Notes under the pieces: model-generated
Seen by the model: the letters and a program-made list of their open reading frames with translations, nothing else
What the model was told of the DNA's origin: nothing
The model's database searches: none
Position numbers and translations under genes: made by a program
In this document: piece after piece, positions 45,566 through 54,950 of the stretch
How the letters are laid out: each line of letters opens with the position of its first letter
Numbering within the stretch: the first letter of the stretch is position 1
NCBI RefSeq assembly: GCF_029872155.1
Contig: NZ_JARXLA010000008.1
Location: 870,501 to 934,500, forward strand
DNA: 64,000 nucleotides
DNA from: Hyphomicrobium sp. D-2
Lineage (GTDB): Bacteria > Pseudomonadota > Alphaproteobacteria > Rhizobiales > Hyphomicrobiaceae
Direction: 5' to 3'

Positions 45566-46837
45566 ATGTCGACGGCGACAGATCAGGCGCAGGACGCCAA
45601 GCTCAACACATATCGCGGCGGCCCCGACGAGCGCGGCCACTTCGGCATTTTTGGCGGCCGGTTCGTTGCTGAAACCCTGATGCCGCTGATCCTCGATCTG
45701 GAGAAGGCTTACAACGACGCCAAGGCCGATCCGGCGTTCCATGCCGAGCTATCGCATCTCAACACGCACTATTCCGGCCGCCCGAGTCCGCTCTATTACG
45801 CTGAGCGCCTGACCGAGCATCTGCGCGGTGTCGCGGCTGCAAACGGCGGTGATGGCGGCGCGAAGATCTATTTCAAGCGTGATGAGCTGAACCACACCGG
45901 CAGCCACAAGATCAATAACTGCCTCGGCCAGATCCTGCTGGCGAAGCGCATGGGCAAGACGCGCATCATCGCCGAGACCGGCGCAGGGCAGCATGGCGTT
46001 GCCGTCGCCACCGTGTGCGCGCGCTTCGGTTTGCCGTGCGAGATCTTCATGGGCGCAACGGACGTTGAGCGGCAGAAGCCGAACGTCGCGCGCATGCACA
46101 TGCTGAAGGCGAAGATCAATCCGGTCACCAGCGGCGCCGGTACGCTGAAAGACGCGATGAATGAAGCGCTGCGTGACTGGGTGACCAACGTCGACAACAC
46201 CTACTACATCATCGGCACCGCGGCTGGTCCGCATCCATACCCGGAACTGGTGCGCGATTTTCAGTCGATCATCGGCAAGGAAGTGCGCGAGCAGATGCAA
46301 GCGGCCGAGGGCCGCCTGCCCGACACGCTGGTGGCGTGCATCGGCGGCGGCTCCAACGCGATCGGCCTGTTCCATCCGTTCCTCGATGACGACAGCGTCA
46401 AGATTTATGGCGTGGAAGCGGGCGGCCACGGCATCGAGGTCGAGAACGGCCATGCCGCATCGATGACGGGCGGTACGCCCGGCGTTTTGCACGGAAACCG
46501 CACCTTCCTGCTGCAGGATAGCGAGGGCCAGATTCTGGAAGGTCATTCCATTTCGGCTGGTCTCGATTATCCAGGCGTCGGACCGGAGCACGCCTGGCTG
46601 AAGGATACCGGCCGCGTGAATTATGTGCCTGCCACCGACAGCGAGGCGTTGCAGGCGTTCCAGCTCTGCGCGCAGCTTGAAGGCATTATTCCGGCGCTGG
46701 AGCCTTCGCACGCGTTGGCGTTCGTGACCAAGCTTGCTCCGACATTGCCGAAGGACAATCTGCTGGTCATGAACATGTGCGGACGCGGCGACAAGGACGT
46801 GTTTGCGGTTGCCGGTTATCTCGGCATTGACATCTGA
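45566..46837 (+). CDS. trpB: Tryptophan synthase beta chain
   Basis: 423 aa PLP enzyme that joins indole with serine. The PLP lysine is in [15 protein letters not shown] (about residue 103), followed by the phosphate-binding [15 protein letters not shown] and the C-terminal [18 protein letters not shown]. Also [19 protein letters not shown] at the start and [16 protein letters not shown]. Start: ATG 45566 with AGGA 7 nt upstream. It lies 58 nt after trpF and 82 nt before trpA, so the three are probably one operon. Confidence 0.96.
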   Translation: MSTATDQAQDAKLNTYRGGPDERGHFGIFGGRFVAETLMPLILDLEKAYNDAKADPAFHAELSHLNTHYSGRPSPLYYAERLTEHLRGVAAANGGDGGAKIYFKRDELNHTGSHKINNCLGQILLAKRMGKTRIIAETGAGQHGVAVATVCARFGLPCEIFMGATDVERQKPNVARMHMLKAKINPVTSGAGTLKDAMNEALRDWVTNVDNTYYIIGTAAGPHPYPELVRDFQSIIGKEVREQMQAAEGRLPDTLVACIGGGSNAIGLFHPFLDDDSVKIYGVEAGGHGIEVENGHAASMTGGTPGVLHGNRTFLLQDSEGQILEGHSISAGLDYPGVGPEHAWLKDTGRVNYVPATDSEALQAFQLCAQLEGIIPALEPSHALAFVTKLAPTLPKDNLLVMNMCGRGDKDVFAVAGYLGIDI

Positions 46838-46919
46838 TGAAGGGGAACGGGCGCCGGGCATCGGCTCCGCGGGTTGGCTTCACCATCCTGCTGCCGCTGC
46901 TGCCAACGCCCGCTGAGGC

Positions 46920-47747
46920 ATGAGCACACAAACGCGCATCGACCGTCGTTTCGCCGAACTGAAACGTGAGGGCCGTCCCGGTCTCGTCACCTTCATCACA
47001 GCGGGTGATCCGGACCTTGAAACCTCCAAGCAGATCCTGTTCGGCCTGCCCGCTGCGGGGGCCGACGTGATCGAGCTTGGCATGCCGTTCTCCGATCCGA
47101 TGGCGGACGGTCCGGCCATTCAGGCATCGTCACTGCGCGCGCTGAAGGCCGGGCAGAAGATGCGCGACACGCTGGATATGGTCGCCGAGTTCCGCAAGCA
47201 GGATCAGGATACGCCGATCGTTCTGATGGGCTATTACAACCCGATCTATGTCTATCCGAACGACAAGTTTCTGGTCGAAGCCAGGGAAGCGGGCGTCGAT
47301 GGCCTGATCGTTGTCGACCTGCCGCCGGAGACGGACGACGAGCTTTGCATCCCGGCGGCGGAGGCTGGGCTCAATTTCATCCGGCTGGTGACGCCCACCA
47401 CCGATGAAAAGCGTCTGCCCAAGGTGCTGCAGAATACCTCAGGCTTTCTGTATTATGTCTCGATTACCGGCATCACCGGCACCGCTGCACCGGACGTTAA
47501 CAAAGTTCACAAGCGCATTGAGCTGATTAAGCAATCGACGGCTCTTCCCGTAGCGGTCGGTTTCGGCGTAAAAAGTGCGGAGCAGGCCAAGGCGCTTGGC
47601 GCGGTGGCAGATGCGGTTGTGGTCGGTTCAGCCCTTGTTGGGGCTATTGCCCAAAACCTGAATGAAGATGGCACCTCCACTAGCAAGACGGTGCCTGCTG
47701 TTTTAGATTTGGTGGGCTCCCTGGCGGCTGCGCTTAGGGCAGTCTGA
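46920..47747 (+). CDS. trpA: Tryptophan synthase alpha chain
   Basis: 275 aa TIM barrel releasing indole from indole-3-glycerol phosphate for the beta chain. Seen: [19 protein letters not shown], the catalytic glutamate in [19 protein letters not shown], the aspartate in [32 protein letters not shown], and the phosphate site [14 protein letters not shown]. The ribosome site (GAGG) is very close to the ATG. It is the last gene of the trpFBA set, followed by accD after 186 nt. Confidence 0.96.
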   Translation: MSTQTRIDRRFAELKREGRPGLVTFITAGDPDLETSKQILFGLPAAGADVIELGMPFSDPMADGPAIQASSLRALKAGQKMRDTLDMVAEFRKQDQDTPIVLMGYYNPIYVYPNDKFLVEAREAGVDGLIVVDLPPETDDELCIPAAEAGLNFIRLVTPTTDEKRLPKVLQNTSGFLYYVSITGITGTAAPDVNKVHKRIELIKQSTALPVAVGFGVKSAEQAKALGAVADAVVVGSALVGAIAQNLNEDGTSTSKTVPAVLDLVGSLAAALRAV

Positions 47748-47933
47748 GCATATCAAAGGCACGTCGGGGTAATTAGGTTGAAGCGGCTGTTAACCGCTCC
47801 AATTGCCGCAGTGCGGCATGGCGCTGAAAAACGCCATATAAGCGGGGCTATCGGTCCGATGGGGGGCCGGGTTCCGAGCCTGAGGAGGCAGCAATTGCCG
47901 ACCGGTCCGGCCAAGCGTTGAGAGGCCAAGAGC

Positions 47934-49004
47934 GTGAACTGGATCAATAACGTTGTCCGGCCGAAGATCCGCAGCTTCCTGACGACGAAGCGCGACGTGC
48001 CCGACAATCTCTGGATCAAATGCCCCGAGTCCGGGCAGATGGTCTTTTACAAGGACCTGGAGGCAAATCAGTTTGTCGTTCCGGGCTCGGACCATCACAT
48101 GCGCATGGCATCCGACCTGCGCCTGCAACTGCTGTTCGACGATGGCAGGTTCGAGCAGGTGCCGGTGCCGCAGGTGCCTGTCGATCCGCTGAAATTCCGT
48201 GACGGCAAGAAGCGCTACACGGAGCGGCTGCGTGATGCGAAGGCGGATACCAACCTTGAAGACGCCGTCCTTATCGGCGAGGGCAAGCTTGACGGGTTGA
48301 CCACCGTTGCTGCCGCGCAGGACTTCCGCTTCATGGCGGGTTCGCTTGGCATGGCGGCCGGTGAAGGCGTGATTGCGGGCATGACGCGCGCGCTTGAGAA
48401 AAACGCGCCGTTTATCCTGTTCGCGGCGTCGGGTGGCGCGCGAATGCAGGAAGGCATCCTGTCTTTAATGCAGATGCCGCGCACCACCATCGCCGTGCAG
48501 CGTCTGCGTGAAGCCAAGCTGCCCTACATCGTGGTGCTGACCGATCCGACGACCGGCGGCGTCACCGCGTCCTATGCGATGCTGGGTGATGTCCACATCG
48601 CTGAGCCGGGCGCGCTGATCTGCTTCGCCGGTCCGCGTGTCATTCAGCAGACCATCCGCGAGCAACTGCCGGAAGGCTTCCAGCGCGCCGAGTATCTGCT
48701 GGCGCACGGCATGATCGATATGGTCGTGCACCGTCACAAGATGCGCGAGACGCTGAGCCGTCTTTGCCACGTACTGATGGGCGTTGAACCGGCCAAGCAC
48801 GTCGACAAGACGCGCCTGAACGGCAAAAGCCATACCAACGGCAGCGGCAGCACGATTGAGGCCCACACCGGAACGACGGTTGAGCCGGAAATTCTGGAGC
48901 CGGAGCAGCGCTTCGATCCAGCCCGGATCGAGCATCGTGATCCGAGCGTTGCCGACGCTGAGGCGGTTACATCACGCCCTTCACCAACCGACAGGCAGCA
49001 TTGA
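47934..49004 (+). CDS. accD: Acetyl-CoA carboxylase carboxyltransferase subunit beta
   Basis: 356 aa, GTG start. With AccA it transfers the carboxyl group from biotin to acetyl-CoA, giving malonyl-CoA. Crotonase-like core: [57 protein letters not shown] and [20 protein letters not shown]-like region. The N-terminal zinc ribbon, which has four cysteines in E. coli, keeps only one here ([16 protein letters not shown]), so it probably binds no zinc. The C-terminus has a variable acidic tail. The order accD-folC is conserved in related genomes. Confidence 0.95.
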   Translation: MNWINNVVRPKIRSFLTTKRDVPDNLWIKCPESGQMVFYKDLEANQFVVPGSDHHMRMASDLRLQLLFDDGRFEQVPVPQVPVDPLKFRDGKKRYTERLRDAKADTNLEDAVLIGEGKLDGLTTVAAAQDFRFMAGSLGMAAGEGVIAGMTRALEKNAPFILFAASGGARMQEGILSLMQMPRTTIAVQRLREAKLPYIVVLTDPTTGGVTASYAMLGDVHIAEPGALICFAGPRVIQQTIREQLPEGFQRAEYLLAHGMIDMVVHRHKMRETLSRLCHVLMGVEPAKHVDKTRLNGKSHTNGSGSTIEAHTGTTVEPEILEPEQRFDPARIEHRDPSVADAEAVTSRPSPTDRQH

Positions 49005-49117
49005 TGCGCTGCCTGCATCCGAAGCCGGTTTTGCGGTCTGGCTTGCTAAAGCCGGGTCGCACAGGCCTTCGAGTGCTGCCGTCGTTTCAAGATCATAGTT
49101 AGCGGCGGGAGAGCCGT

Positions 49118-50461
49118 ATGCCCACGAGCGCAAAGCTCCTCGCCGAACTGAAGCTATTGCATCCGCTGCTGATCGATCTTTCGCTCGGCCGCGTTGAGCG
49201 TCTGCTGGGCAAGCTCGGCAATCCGCATCACCGTTTGCCGCCTGTTGTTCACGTTGCGGGCACCAACGGCAAAGGTTCCGTCACCGCATATCTGAAGGCG
49301 ATACTGGAAGCGGCCGGTGCGCGCGTGCATGTTTATACTTCGCCGCATCTGGTCCGCTTCCACGAGCGTATCGCACTCGCCGGCCCCGATGGCCGTGCAG
49401 CGCCGATCGGCGAGGAGCAGCTCGTTGATGTGCTGACGCGCGCGCAGGCGCTTAATGGCGCCGATGATGTTACGCAGTTCGAGATCACCACTGCGGCGGC
49501 GTTCCTCGCGTTCGCCGAAAATCCTGCCGACGTCCTGCTGCTCGAAGTTGGGCTTGGCGGCAGGCTCGACGCCACGAACGTGGTCGAGAAGCCGGTGCTC
49601 GATGTCATCATGCCGATCTCTCTCGATCACTCCGACAAGCTCGGCTCAACGCTGGCGCAGATCACCGCTGAGAAGGCTGGTATTCTGCGGCCGGGTGTTC
49701 CGGCCGTCATCTCGCAGCAGGAGCCTGTTGCAGAGGACGTGATCCGCGCCGTGGCGCTGCGTCAGGGCGCGCCGTTGTCGGTGTGGGGCGAGCATTTCGA
49801 CGCTTACGAACAGCGCGGCCGTCTGGTTGTGCAGCTTGAGGATCTGCTGCTCGATCTGCCGCTGCCGGCGCTGGTCGGCAGCCATCAGATCACGAATGCT
49901 GGCACCGCTGTCGCGGCGGCGCTGCGTCTTGCGGAGGCGCTGCCGCATCTTGGCATTGGCGAGCAGGCGATTGAAAAGGGCCTGTTGAACGTGCGCTGGC
50001 CAGCCCGCATGCAACGTCTCGATGCCGGGCCGCTGCCATCGATGCTGGGAGCACACGCGGAGCTCTGGCTCGACGGCGGGCACAATCCGGCGGCGGGCCG
50101 CGCTTTGGCGCAAACGCTGGCCGACCTCGAAGAGCGCTCACCCAAGCCGCTGCATCTCGTCGTTGGCATGATGGGCCTGAAGGACGCGGCCAATTTCCTG
50201 GCGCCGTTCCGTGGGCTTGCAGCCCATGTGGTGACGGTGCCGATCCCGGGCGCGCATGAGGCGACATTCACGCCGGAAGCGCTGGCCGAAGTTGCGCGCG
50301 AGGTTGGGCTTCGGGCTGAGAGCGCCGGAGATGTTATCACTGCACTGAAGCGCACCGATGCCGAGGCGCCAGGCCAGAAACGCATTCTCATTTGCGGTTC
50401 GCTTTATCTCGCCGGGCACGTGCTCGGTCTGCAGGAAGGCGTCGAGCCGCAGTCTAATTAG
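49118..50461 (+). CDS. folC: Folylpolyglutamate synthase / dihydrofolate synthase
   Basis: 447 aa Mur-ligase-fold enzyme adding glutamate to dihydropteroate and to folates. The P-loop is VHVAGTNGKGSVTAYLKAIL (about 44-63), then YTSPHLVRFHERI, the conserved LLEVGLGGRLDATNVV and DHSDKLGSTLAQITAEKAGI, with ELWLDGGHNPAAGRAL in the C-terminal domain. The length fits the bifunctional type. It follows accD by 113 nt, and its stop is the first base pair group of a repeat element that separates it from map. Confidence 0.94.
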   Translation: MPTSAKLLAELKLLHPLLIDLSLGRVERLLGKLGNPHHRLPPVVHVAGTNGKGSVTAYLKAILEAAGARVHVYTSPHLVRFHERIALAGPDGRAAPIGEEQLVDVLTRAQALNGADDVTQFEITTAAAFLAFAENPADVLLLEVGLGGRLDATNVVEKPVLDVIMPISLDHSDKLGSTLAQITAEKAGILRPGVPAVISQQEPVAEDVIRAVALRQGAPLSVWGEHFDAYEQRGRLVVQLEDLLLDLPLPALVGSHQITNAGTAVAAALRLAEALPHLGIGEQAIEKGLLNVRWPARMQRLDAGPLPSMLGAHAELWLDGGHNPAAGRALAQTLADLEERSPKPLHLVVGMMGLKDAANFLAPFRGLAAHVVTVPIPGAHEATFTPEALAEVAREVGLRAESAGDVITALKRTDAEAPGQKRILICGSLYLAGHVLGLQEGVEPQSN

Positions 50462-50596
50462 TTGCGCGCGACGACTCCGCTGCGCGGAGCCGGCCGTCGC
50501 GCTGGCCGCCTTCGGCGGCAACATTTTAGTTGTGCCTGGCGACTCGCCTTCGGCGAGCCGGCCGCTAGGCACGTGGGCGCGTTGTTGCGCGCAACT
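50460..50596. repeat. Nested REP/BIME-like palindromic element
   Basis: The outer arms AGTTGCGCGC (50460-50469) and GCGCGCAACT (50587-50596) are exact inverted copies. Between them are two REP-like units in the same orientation, each with a hairpin ending GAGCCGGCCG: one with CTCCGC-TGC-GCGGAG, the other with CTCGCC-TTC-GGCGAG. A third hairpin, GCCGCC-TTC-GGCGGC, sits between. Each unit is flanked by a second outer stem (GCGCGACG/CGTCGCGC, and GTGCCT/AGGCAC). Such units occur as dispersed intergenic repeats and can stabilise or end transcripts. Confidence 0.75.
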
Positions 50597-50628
50597 TTCG
50601 TCAGCCCGACAGAACAGCAGGACAATAC

Positions 50629-51387
50629 ATGACGATTGCAGGCGAGGATGAGCTTGAGCGCCTGAAGGAGATTGGCCGCATCGTTGCCAATACGCTGGCG
50701 GCGATGGGCGCTGCGATTGAACCCGGCATGACGACGGCAGAGCTGGACGACATCGGCCGCCGCCTGCTGGAGCTTGAGGGTGCGCAATCCGCGCCTGAGC
50801 TGTGCTACGGCTTTCCGGGCGCAACATGCATTAGCGTCAACGAAGAGATCGCGCATGGCATTCCGGGCGCGCGGATAATCGCTGCCGGTGATCTGGTGAA
50901 CATCGACGTTTCGGCGCAGAAAAACGGCCTGTTCGCCGACACGGGCGCATCATTCACGGTGCCGCCGGTTTCAAAGGCAATTGACCGCCTGTGCCGCGAT
51001 GGCCGCCGCGCTATGTGGACGGGCATTCGCCAGGTTGGCGCCGACAAACCGCTCAGCGGCATCGGCAACGCAATCGGCGAGTTTGCGCGCCGCAACCGCT
51101 ATACGCTCATTCGCAATCTCGCCAGTCATGGCGTCGGCCATTCGCTGCACGAAGAGCCGGGGGAAATCGCAACCTGGCCGGACAAATCCGAACGGCGCAT
51201 TATCAACGAAGGCCTCGTGTTCACGGTCGAGCCGTTCCTGTCGATGGGCGGCGAACTGGCCGAAGACGGCGGGCTGGGCGGTGATGAGTGGACGCTTTTC
51301 AGCAGCCCGCGTGCACCGACCGTGCAGTACGAACACACCATTGTTGCCACCCGCAACGGCGCGCTTGTGGTGACAATGCCGGGTTAG
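50629..51387 (+). CDS. map: Type I methionine aminopeptidase
   Basis: 252 aa. Removes the initiator methionine. The five metal ligands are seen: two aspartates around LVNIDVSAQKNGLFADTGAS, the histidine in LASHGVGHSLHEEPGE, the glutamate in VFTVEPFLSMGG and the last glutamate in PTVQYEHTIVATRNGAL. HGIP in EEIAHGIPGARII is also typical. There is no N-terminal zinc-finger extension. It is separated from folC by the repeat element and followed closely by the GrpB-like gene. Confidence 0.95.
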   Translation: MTIAGEDELERLKEIGRIVANTLAAMGAAIEPGMTTAELDDIGRRLLELEGAQSAPELCYGFPGATCISVNEEIAHGIPGARIIAAGDLVNIDVSAQKNGLFADTGASFTVPPVSKAIDRLCRDGRRAMWTGIRQVGADKPLSGIGNAIGEFARRNRYTLIRNLASHGVGHSLHEEPGEIATWPDKSERRIINEGLVFTVEPFLSMGGELAEDGGLGGDEWTLFSSPRAPTVQYEHTIVATRNGALVVTMPG

Positions 51388-51402
51388 CGGTAGTCTTTGC
51401 CG

Positions 51403-51897
51403 ATGAGCGAACAACTGTTCCTACTTGCCGAAACTGAAACGGCGAGGCAGCTGGCGCAACGGCTGTTTGATGACATCGACGCCCAGCTTCGGCCATTGCT
51501 GCCGGTCGAAGCTGAAATTCGTCATATCGGCGCAACCGCCATTCCCGGCTGTTTGACGAAGGGTGATCTGGACGTCGTTATCCGCGTTCCGGTAGCCGAC
51601 TTTCCATGCGCGGACGCCGTGCTCGCATCGCGATTTGCGCGCAACGGGGGATCAGTCCGAACTGATAGCTTCTCGGCTTTTGAGGATGCGTCGCAACAAC
51701 CCCACCTCGGTCTGCAGTTGACGGTGATTGGCGGGAATTTCGATTTTTTCCACCAGTTCGCCGAGGCGCTTATCCAGTCGCCCCGGCTCGTCGAAGAATA
51801 CAGCGCGCTCAAGCGTGCCCACGACAATACTGACATGGAAGTCTACAGGGCTGCGAAGAATGCATTCATCGCGCGCGTTTTGTCAGGGGCATGTTGA
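51403..51897 (+). CDS. GrpB family protein (nucleotidyltransferase-like fold)
   Basis: 164 aa from the ATG at 51403, 15 nt after map. The GrpB/UPF0157 pattern is IRHIGATAIPGCLTKGDLDVVI (about 42-63), a nucleotidyltransferase-type G(S/A)T..P....K.D.D motif, and LGLQLTVIGGNFDFFHQFAEAL. The C-terminal helix (ALKRAHDNTDMEVYRAAKNAFI) is also typical. The biochemical role is unclear. Some family members are fused to CoaE. It is probably cotranscribed with map and convergent with the helicase gene. Confidence 0.85.
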   Translation: MSEQLFLLAETETARQLAQRLFDDIDAQLRPLLPVEAEIRHIGATAIPGCLTKGDLDVVIRVPVADFPCADAVLASRFARNGGSVRTDSFSAFEDASQQPHLGLQLTVIGGNFDFFHQFAEALIQSPRLVEEYSALKRAHDNTDMEVYRAAKNAFIARVLSGAC

Positions 51898-51933
51898 ACG
51901 CAACCGCCGCATCCACCGGATTGCGGCTCAGCA

Positions 51934-54558
51934 TCAAGCCCGATCGACGAAGGTGTCGACGACGCGCTTGCGCTCCCCACTGTCAAACTCGATCGTCAGC
52001 TTGTTGCCGTCGACATCGGTAACGGTGCCGAGGCCGAACTTCTGATGCACAACGCGCTCGCCACGCCGATAGCTTGAGCTGTCGCTTGACGATGCAATCA
52101 GCTCGCCCTCGATCATCAGCGGCCCGCGCTTGCGGCGTTGATCGGAAGGGCTCCACTTGCGCTTCGCCGATGATGACGAGGACGCAGAACTCTGATCGCG
52201 GGTGTGCTGCTGTGCGCGCTGCCAGCCCGGTGTGCCGTAGTGCTTGCCTTCAAACGTCTGCGTCTGCACGTCGTCAAAACGGCTCTGCCCGTAGCCCGAC
52301 CGGCCGAACGTGCCACCGAAATTCTGGTAAGCATCGCCGAACGGCTTCTTGGTTTCGATGATCTCGACATGATCTTCGGGCAGTTCGTCGACGAAGCGCG
52401 ACGGCAGCGCCGATTGATAGAGCCCGCGTGTGCGGCGGTTCTGAGTAAACGAAATCTTGGCGAGACGCTTGGCGCGCGTGATGCCGACGTAGGCAAGGCG
52501 GCGTTCTTCTTCGAGGCCCGACTGCCCGGTTTCATCCAGCGCGCGCTGATGCGGAAACAGCCCCTCCTCCCAGCCGGGAAGAAAGACATTGTCGAACTCA
52601 AGCCCCTTGGCGGCGTGCAGCGTCATGATGGAAATGCGGTCACCATCGCCTGTCTGTTCGGTGTCCATCACCAGCGTGATGTGTTCCAGAAAACCTTCCA
52701 GCGTCTCGAACGAGTCCATGAAGCGCACAAGTTCTTTCAGGTTCTCCAGCCGCGTTTGTGCCTGCGGGCTTTTATCGGCCTGCCACATCGCGGTGTAGCC
52801 GGACTCATCGAGGATCAGCTCGGCCAGCTCCGTATGCTTGATGTGACCGAGGCGCGAACGCCAGCGATCGAAACTGTGCACGAGATCCGAGAGCGACTTG
52901 CGCGCCTTGCCGCCAAGCTCTTCCGTTTCGACGATCATCTTCGCCGCCTGGTACATCGGAATGCCGCGCGCACGCGCCAGCTCGTGCACCCGCTTCACCG
53001 AGGTGTCGCCGAGCCCGCGCTTGGGCACATTGACGATGCGCTCGAACTTCAGATCGTTGGTCGGGTTGGCGGTGACTTCCAGATACGCAATCGCGTCCTT
53101 GATTTCCTGCCGCTCGTAGAAGCGCGGGCCGCCGATGACACGGTATGGCAGCCCCATGGTGATGAAGCGGTCTTCGAACGCGCGCATCTGGAAAGAAGCG
53201 CGGACGAGAATTGCAATCTCGTTGAGCCGCTGACCGTTCTTGTGCATGCGCTCGATGTCGTCACCGATTAAGCGGGCTTCTTCCTCGTCGTCCCAGACCG
53301 CTGAGACAGCAACCTTGTTGCCGTCCTCACCATCGGTGAACAGCGTCTTGCCGAGGCGGCCGCGATTGCTGGCGATGAGGCCCGATGCGGCACCCAGAAT
53401 GTGGCCGGTGGAGCGATAGTTGCGCTCCAGCCGGATGACGTGCGCGCCGGGGAAATCCTTGTCGAAGCGCAGGATGTTGTCCACTTCCGCGCCGCGCCAG
53501 CCGTAGATCGACTGATCGTCGTCGCCGACACAGCAGACGTTGGGCGAACTCTTTGCCAGCAGTCGCAGCCACAGATACTGCGCGACGTTGGTGTCCTGAT
53601 ATTCATCGACCAGCAGATAGCGGAAGCGGCGCTGATAATCGGCCAGCACGTCCGGATGGTCCATGAACAGGCGCAGGTTTTCCAGCAGCAGATCGCCGAA
53701 ATCGCAGGCGTTCAGCTCCTTCAGGCGCTGCTGATAGGCGGCGTAAAGCTTGGTGCCTTTGCCGTCGGCAAAATTATAGGCTTCACCTGCGGGCACTTTA
53801 TCCGGCGTCAGGCCGCGATTTTTCCAGCCGTCGATCACGCCAGCAAGCTGGCGCGCAGGCCAGCGATCCTTGTCGAGACCTTCGGCTTCAATCACCTGTT
53901 TCATCAGGCGAAGCTGGTCGTCCGGATCGAGAATGGTGAAACTGGATTTCAGGCCGACGAGTTCGGCGTGGCGGCGCAGGATCTTCACGCCGATGGAATG
54001 GAACGTTCCGAGCCACGGCATGCCTTCCACCGCGCCACCGACGAGGCTGCCGATGCGCTCTTTCATTTCGCGCGCGGCCTTGTTGGTGAAGGTGACGGCA
54101 AGAACCTGGCCGGGATAGGCGCGGCCGGTTGCCAGAATGTGTGCGATGCGCGTTGTCAGTACGCGCGTTTTACCGGTGCCTGCACCGGCGAGAACCAGCA
54201 CCGGACCGTCGAGGCGTTCAACGGCTTCGCGCTGTTCAGGATTAAGCCCATCGAGATAAGGGGTCGGCTCTGCGGGCGGCCGTTGGGAGCTTTGCAGCGC
54301 GCGTGCGGAAAGCGACAGCCGCTTGCCGCCGCCATCGCTTGGCGCGTCCGCCCGCTGCGATGGAGCACGATCCGGCTCCGGCTGCGGTCGGGCTTGCGCG
54401 CTCGGCGGTGCTGCGGGCAGGTCGAACGGCGGCTCGTCATCGTCGGCCGAAGACGCAGCTACGGTTGCCGTGGACCCGCGCGGTGGCAGATCAAACGGAA
54501 GCTCGTCCGCGTCATCCACGGGACCCGCGTTCGCGAAATGTTTTCCTGTATGCGCCAT
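51934..54558 (-). CDS. uvrD: ATP-dependent DNA helicase UvrD/PcrA
   Basis: 874 aa SF1 helicase of excision and mismatch repair. It has an unusually long acidic/proline N-terminal leader (about 1-95, with two DELPFDLPP-like copies), then YLDGLNPEQREAVERLDGPV, Walker A VLAGAGTGKTRVL, motif II YLLVDEYQDTNVAQYLWLRL, motif III VGDDDQSIYGWRGAE, LERNYRSTGHILGAAS and motif VI ERRLAYVGITRAKRL. The C-terminus holds a Tudor-like segment (RRGERVVHQKFGLGTVTDVD) that in PcrA binds RNA polymerase. It is clearly separate from the island helicase at 1-1066. Confidence 0.95.
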   Translation of the reverse strand: MAHTGKHFANAGPVDDADELPFDLPPRGSTATVAASSADDDEPPFDLPAAPPSAQARPQPEPDRAPSQRADAPSDGGGKRLSLSARALQSSQRPPAEPTPYLDGLNPEQREAVERLDGPVLVLAGAGTGKTRVLTTRIAHILATGRAYPGQVLAVTFTNKAAREMKERIGSLVGGAVEGMPWLGTFHSIGVKILRRHAELVGLKSSFTILDPDDQLRLMKQVIEAEGLDKDRWPARQLAGVIDGWKNRGLTPDKVPAGEAYNFADGKGTKLYAAYQQRLKELNACDFGDLLLENLRLFMDHPDVLADYQRRFRYLLVDEYQDTNVAQYLWLRLLAKSSPNVCCVGDDDQSIYGWRGAEVDNILRFDKDFPGAHVIRLERNYRSTGHILGAASGLIASNRGRLGKTLFTDGEDGNKVAVSAVWDDEEEARLIGDDIERMHKNGQRLNEIAILVRASFQMRAFEDRFITMGLPYRVIGGPRFYERQEIKDAIAYLEVTANPTNDLKFERIVNVPKRGLGDTSVKRVHELARARGIPMYQAAKMIVETEELGGKARKSLSDLVHSFDRWRSRLGHIKHTELAELILDESGYTAMWQADKSPQAQTRLENLKELVRFMDSFETLEGFLEHITLVMDTEQTGDGDRISIMTLHAAKGLEFDNVFLPGWEEGLFPHQRALDETGQSGLEEERRLAYVGITRAKRLAKISFTQNRRTRGLYQSALPSRFVDELPEDHVEIIETKKPFGDAYQNFGGTFGRSGYGQSRFDDVQTQTFEGKHYGTPGWQRAQQHTRDQSSASSSSSAKRKWSPSDQRRKRGPLMIEGELIASSSDSSSYRRGERVVHQKFGLGTVTDVDGNKLTIEFDSGERKRVVDTFVDRA

Positions 54559-54950
54559 GCATCCGAACTATATCACCCGGCTTGGTGCGGCAACGCCTGT
54601 GCGCCCTTCGCCCACACCTGATGTGGGGAGCGGGCACTGCGACGATAAGGTTGTGGGGGATTTGGCCGCTGTGCCGCCTGCCTGCTTGCACCAAATCCGT
54701 GCAAACGCCGGATTTTCCATTGGTAAGCGGTGCCGTTTTCCACCAAAGCGGGGCCAGACACAGACATGCCATGCCGAATAGGCTAGTGTATGCCCTAACC
54801 GCAGCCGGTGGCCTCCGTGAGATCTGCGCACGAAATGTCACTGGCGAGATATTGAACCCTGGCCTCTCTGCCTGGTAGCCGCCGCCACCAGGAAGTTTTT
54901 GCGTTGTCTTTAGGGACGGTCGAATGCCTATCGGGATTCTGAACGGCTAG
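54559..54950. other. Gene-free stretch between the divergent helicase and AsmA genes
   Basis: It should hold both promoters. A weak hairpin with T-run (CCTGGT/ACCAGG then AAGTTTTT, 54871-54900) precedes the AsmA gene. Open frames here overlap the helicase start and look random. Confidence 0.45.

Noticed and set aside
45749-46861. A 370-residue minus-strand frame
   Set aside because: Shadow of trpB. The plus strand carries all catalytic motifs.
52204-53271. Long plus-strand frames over 52204-54621
   Set aside because: Antisense to the UvrD/PcrA gene and without recognisable domains.
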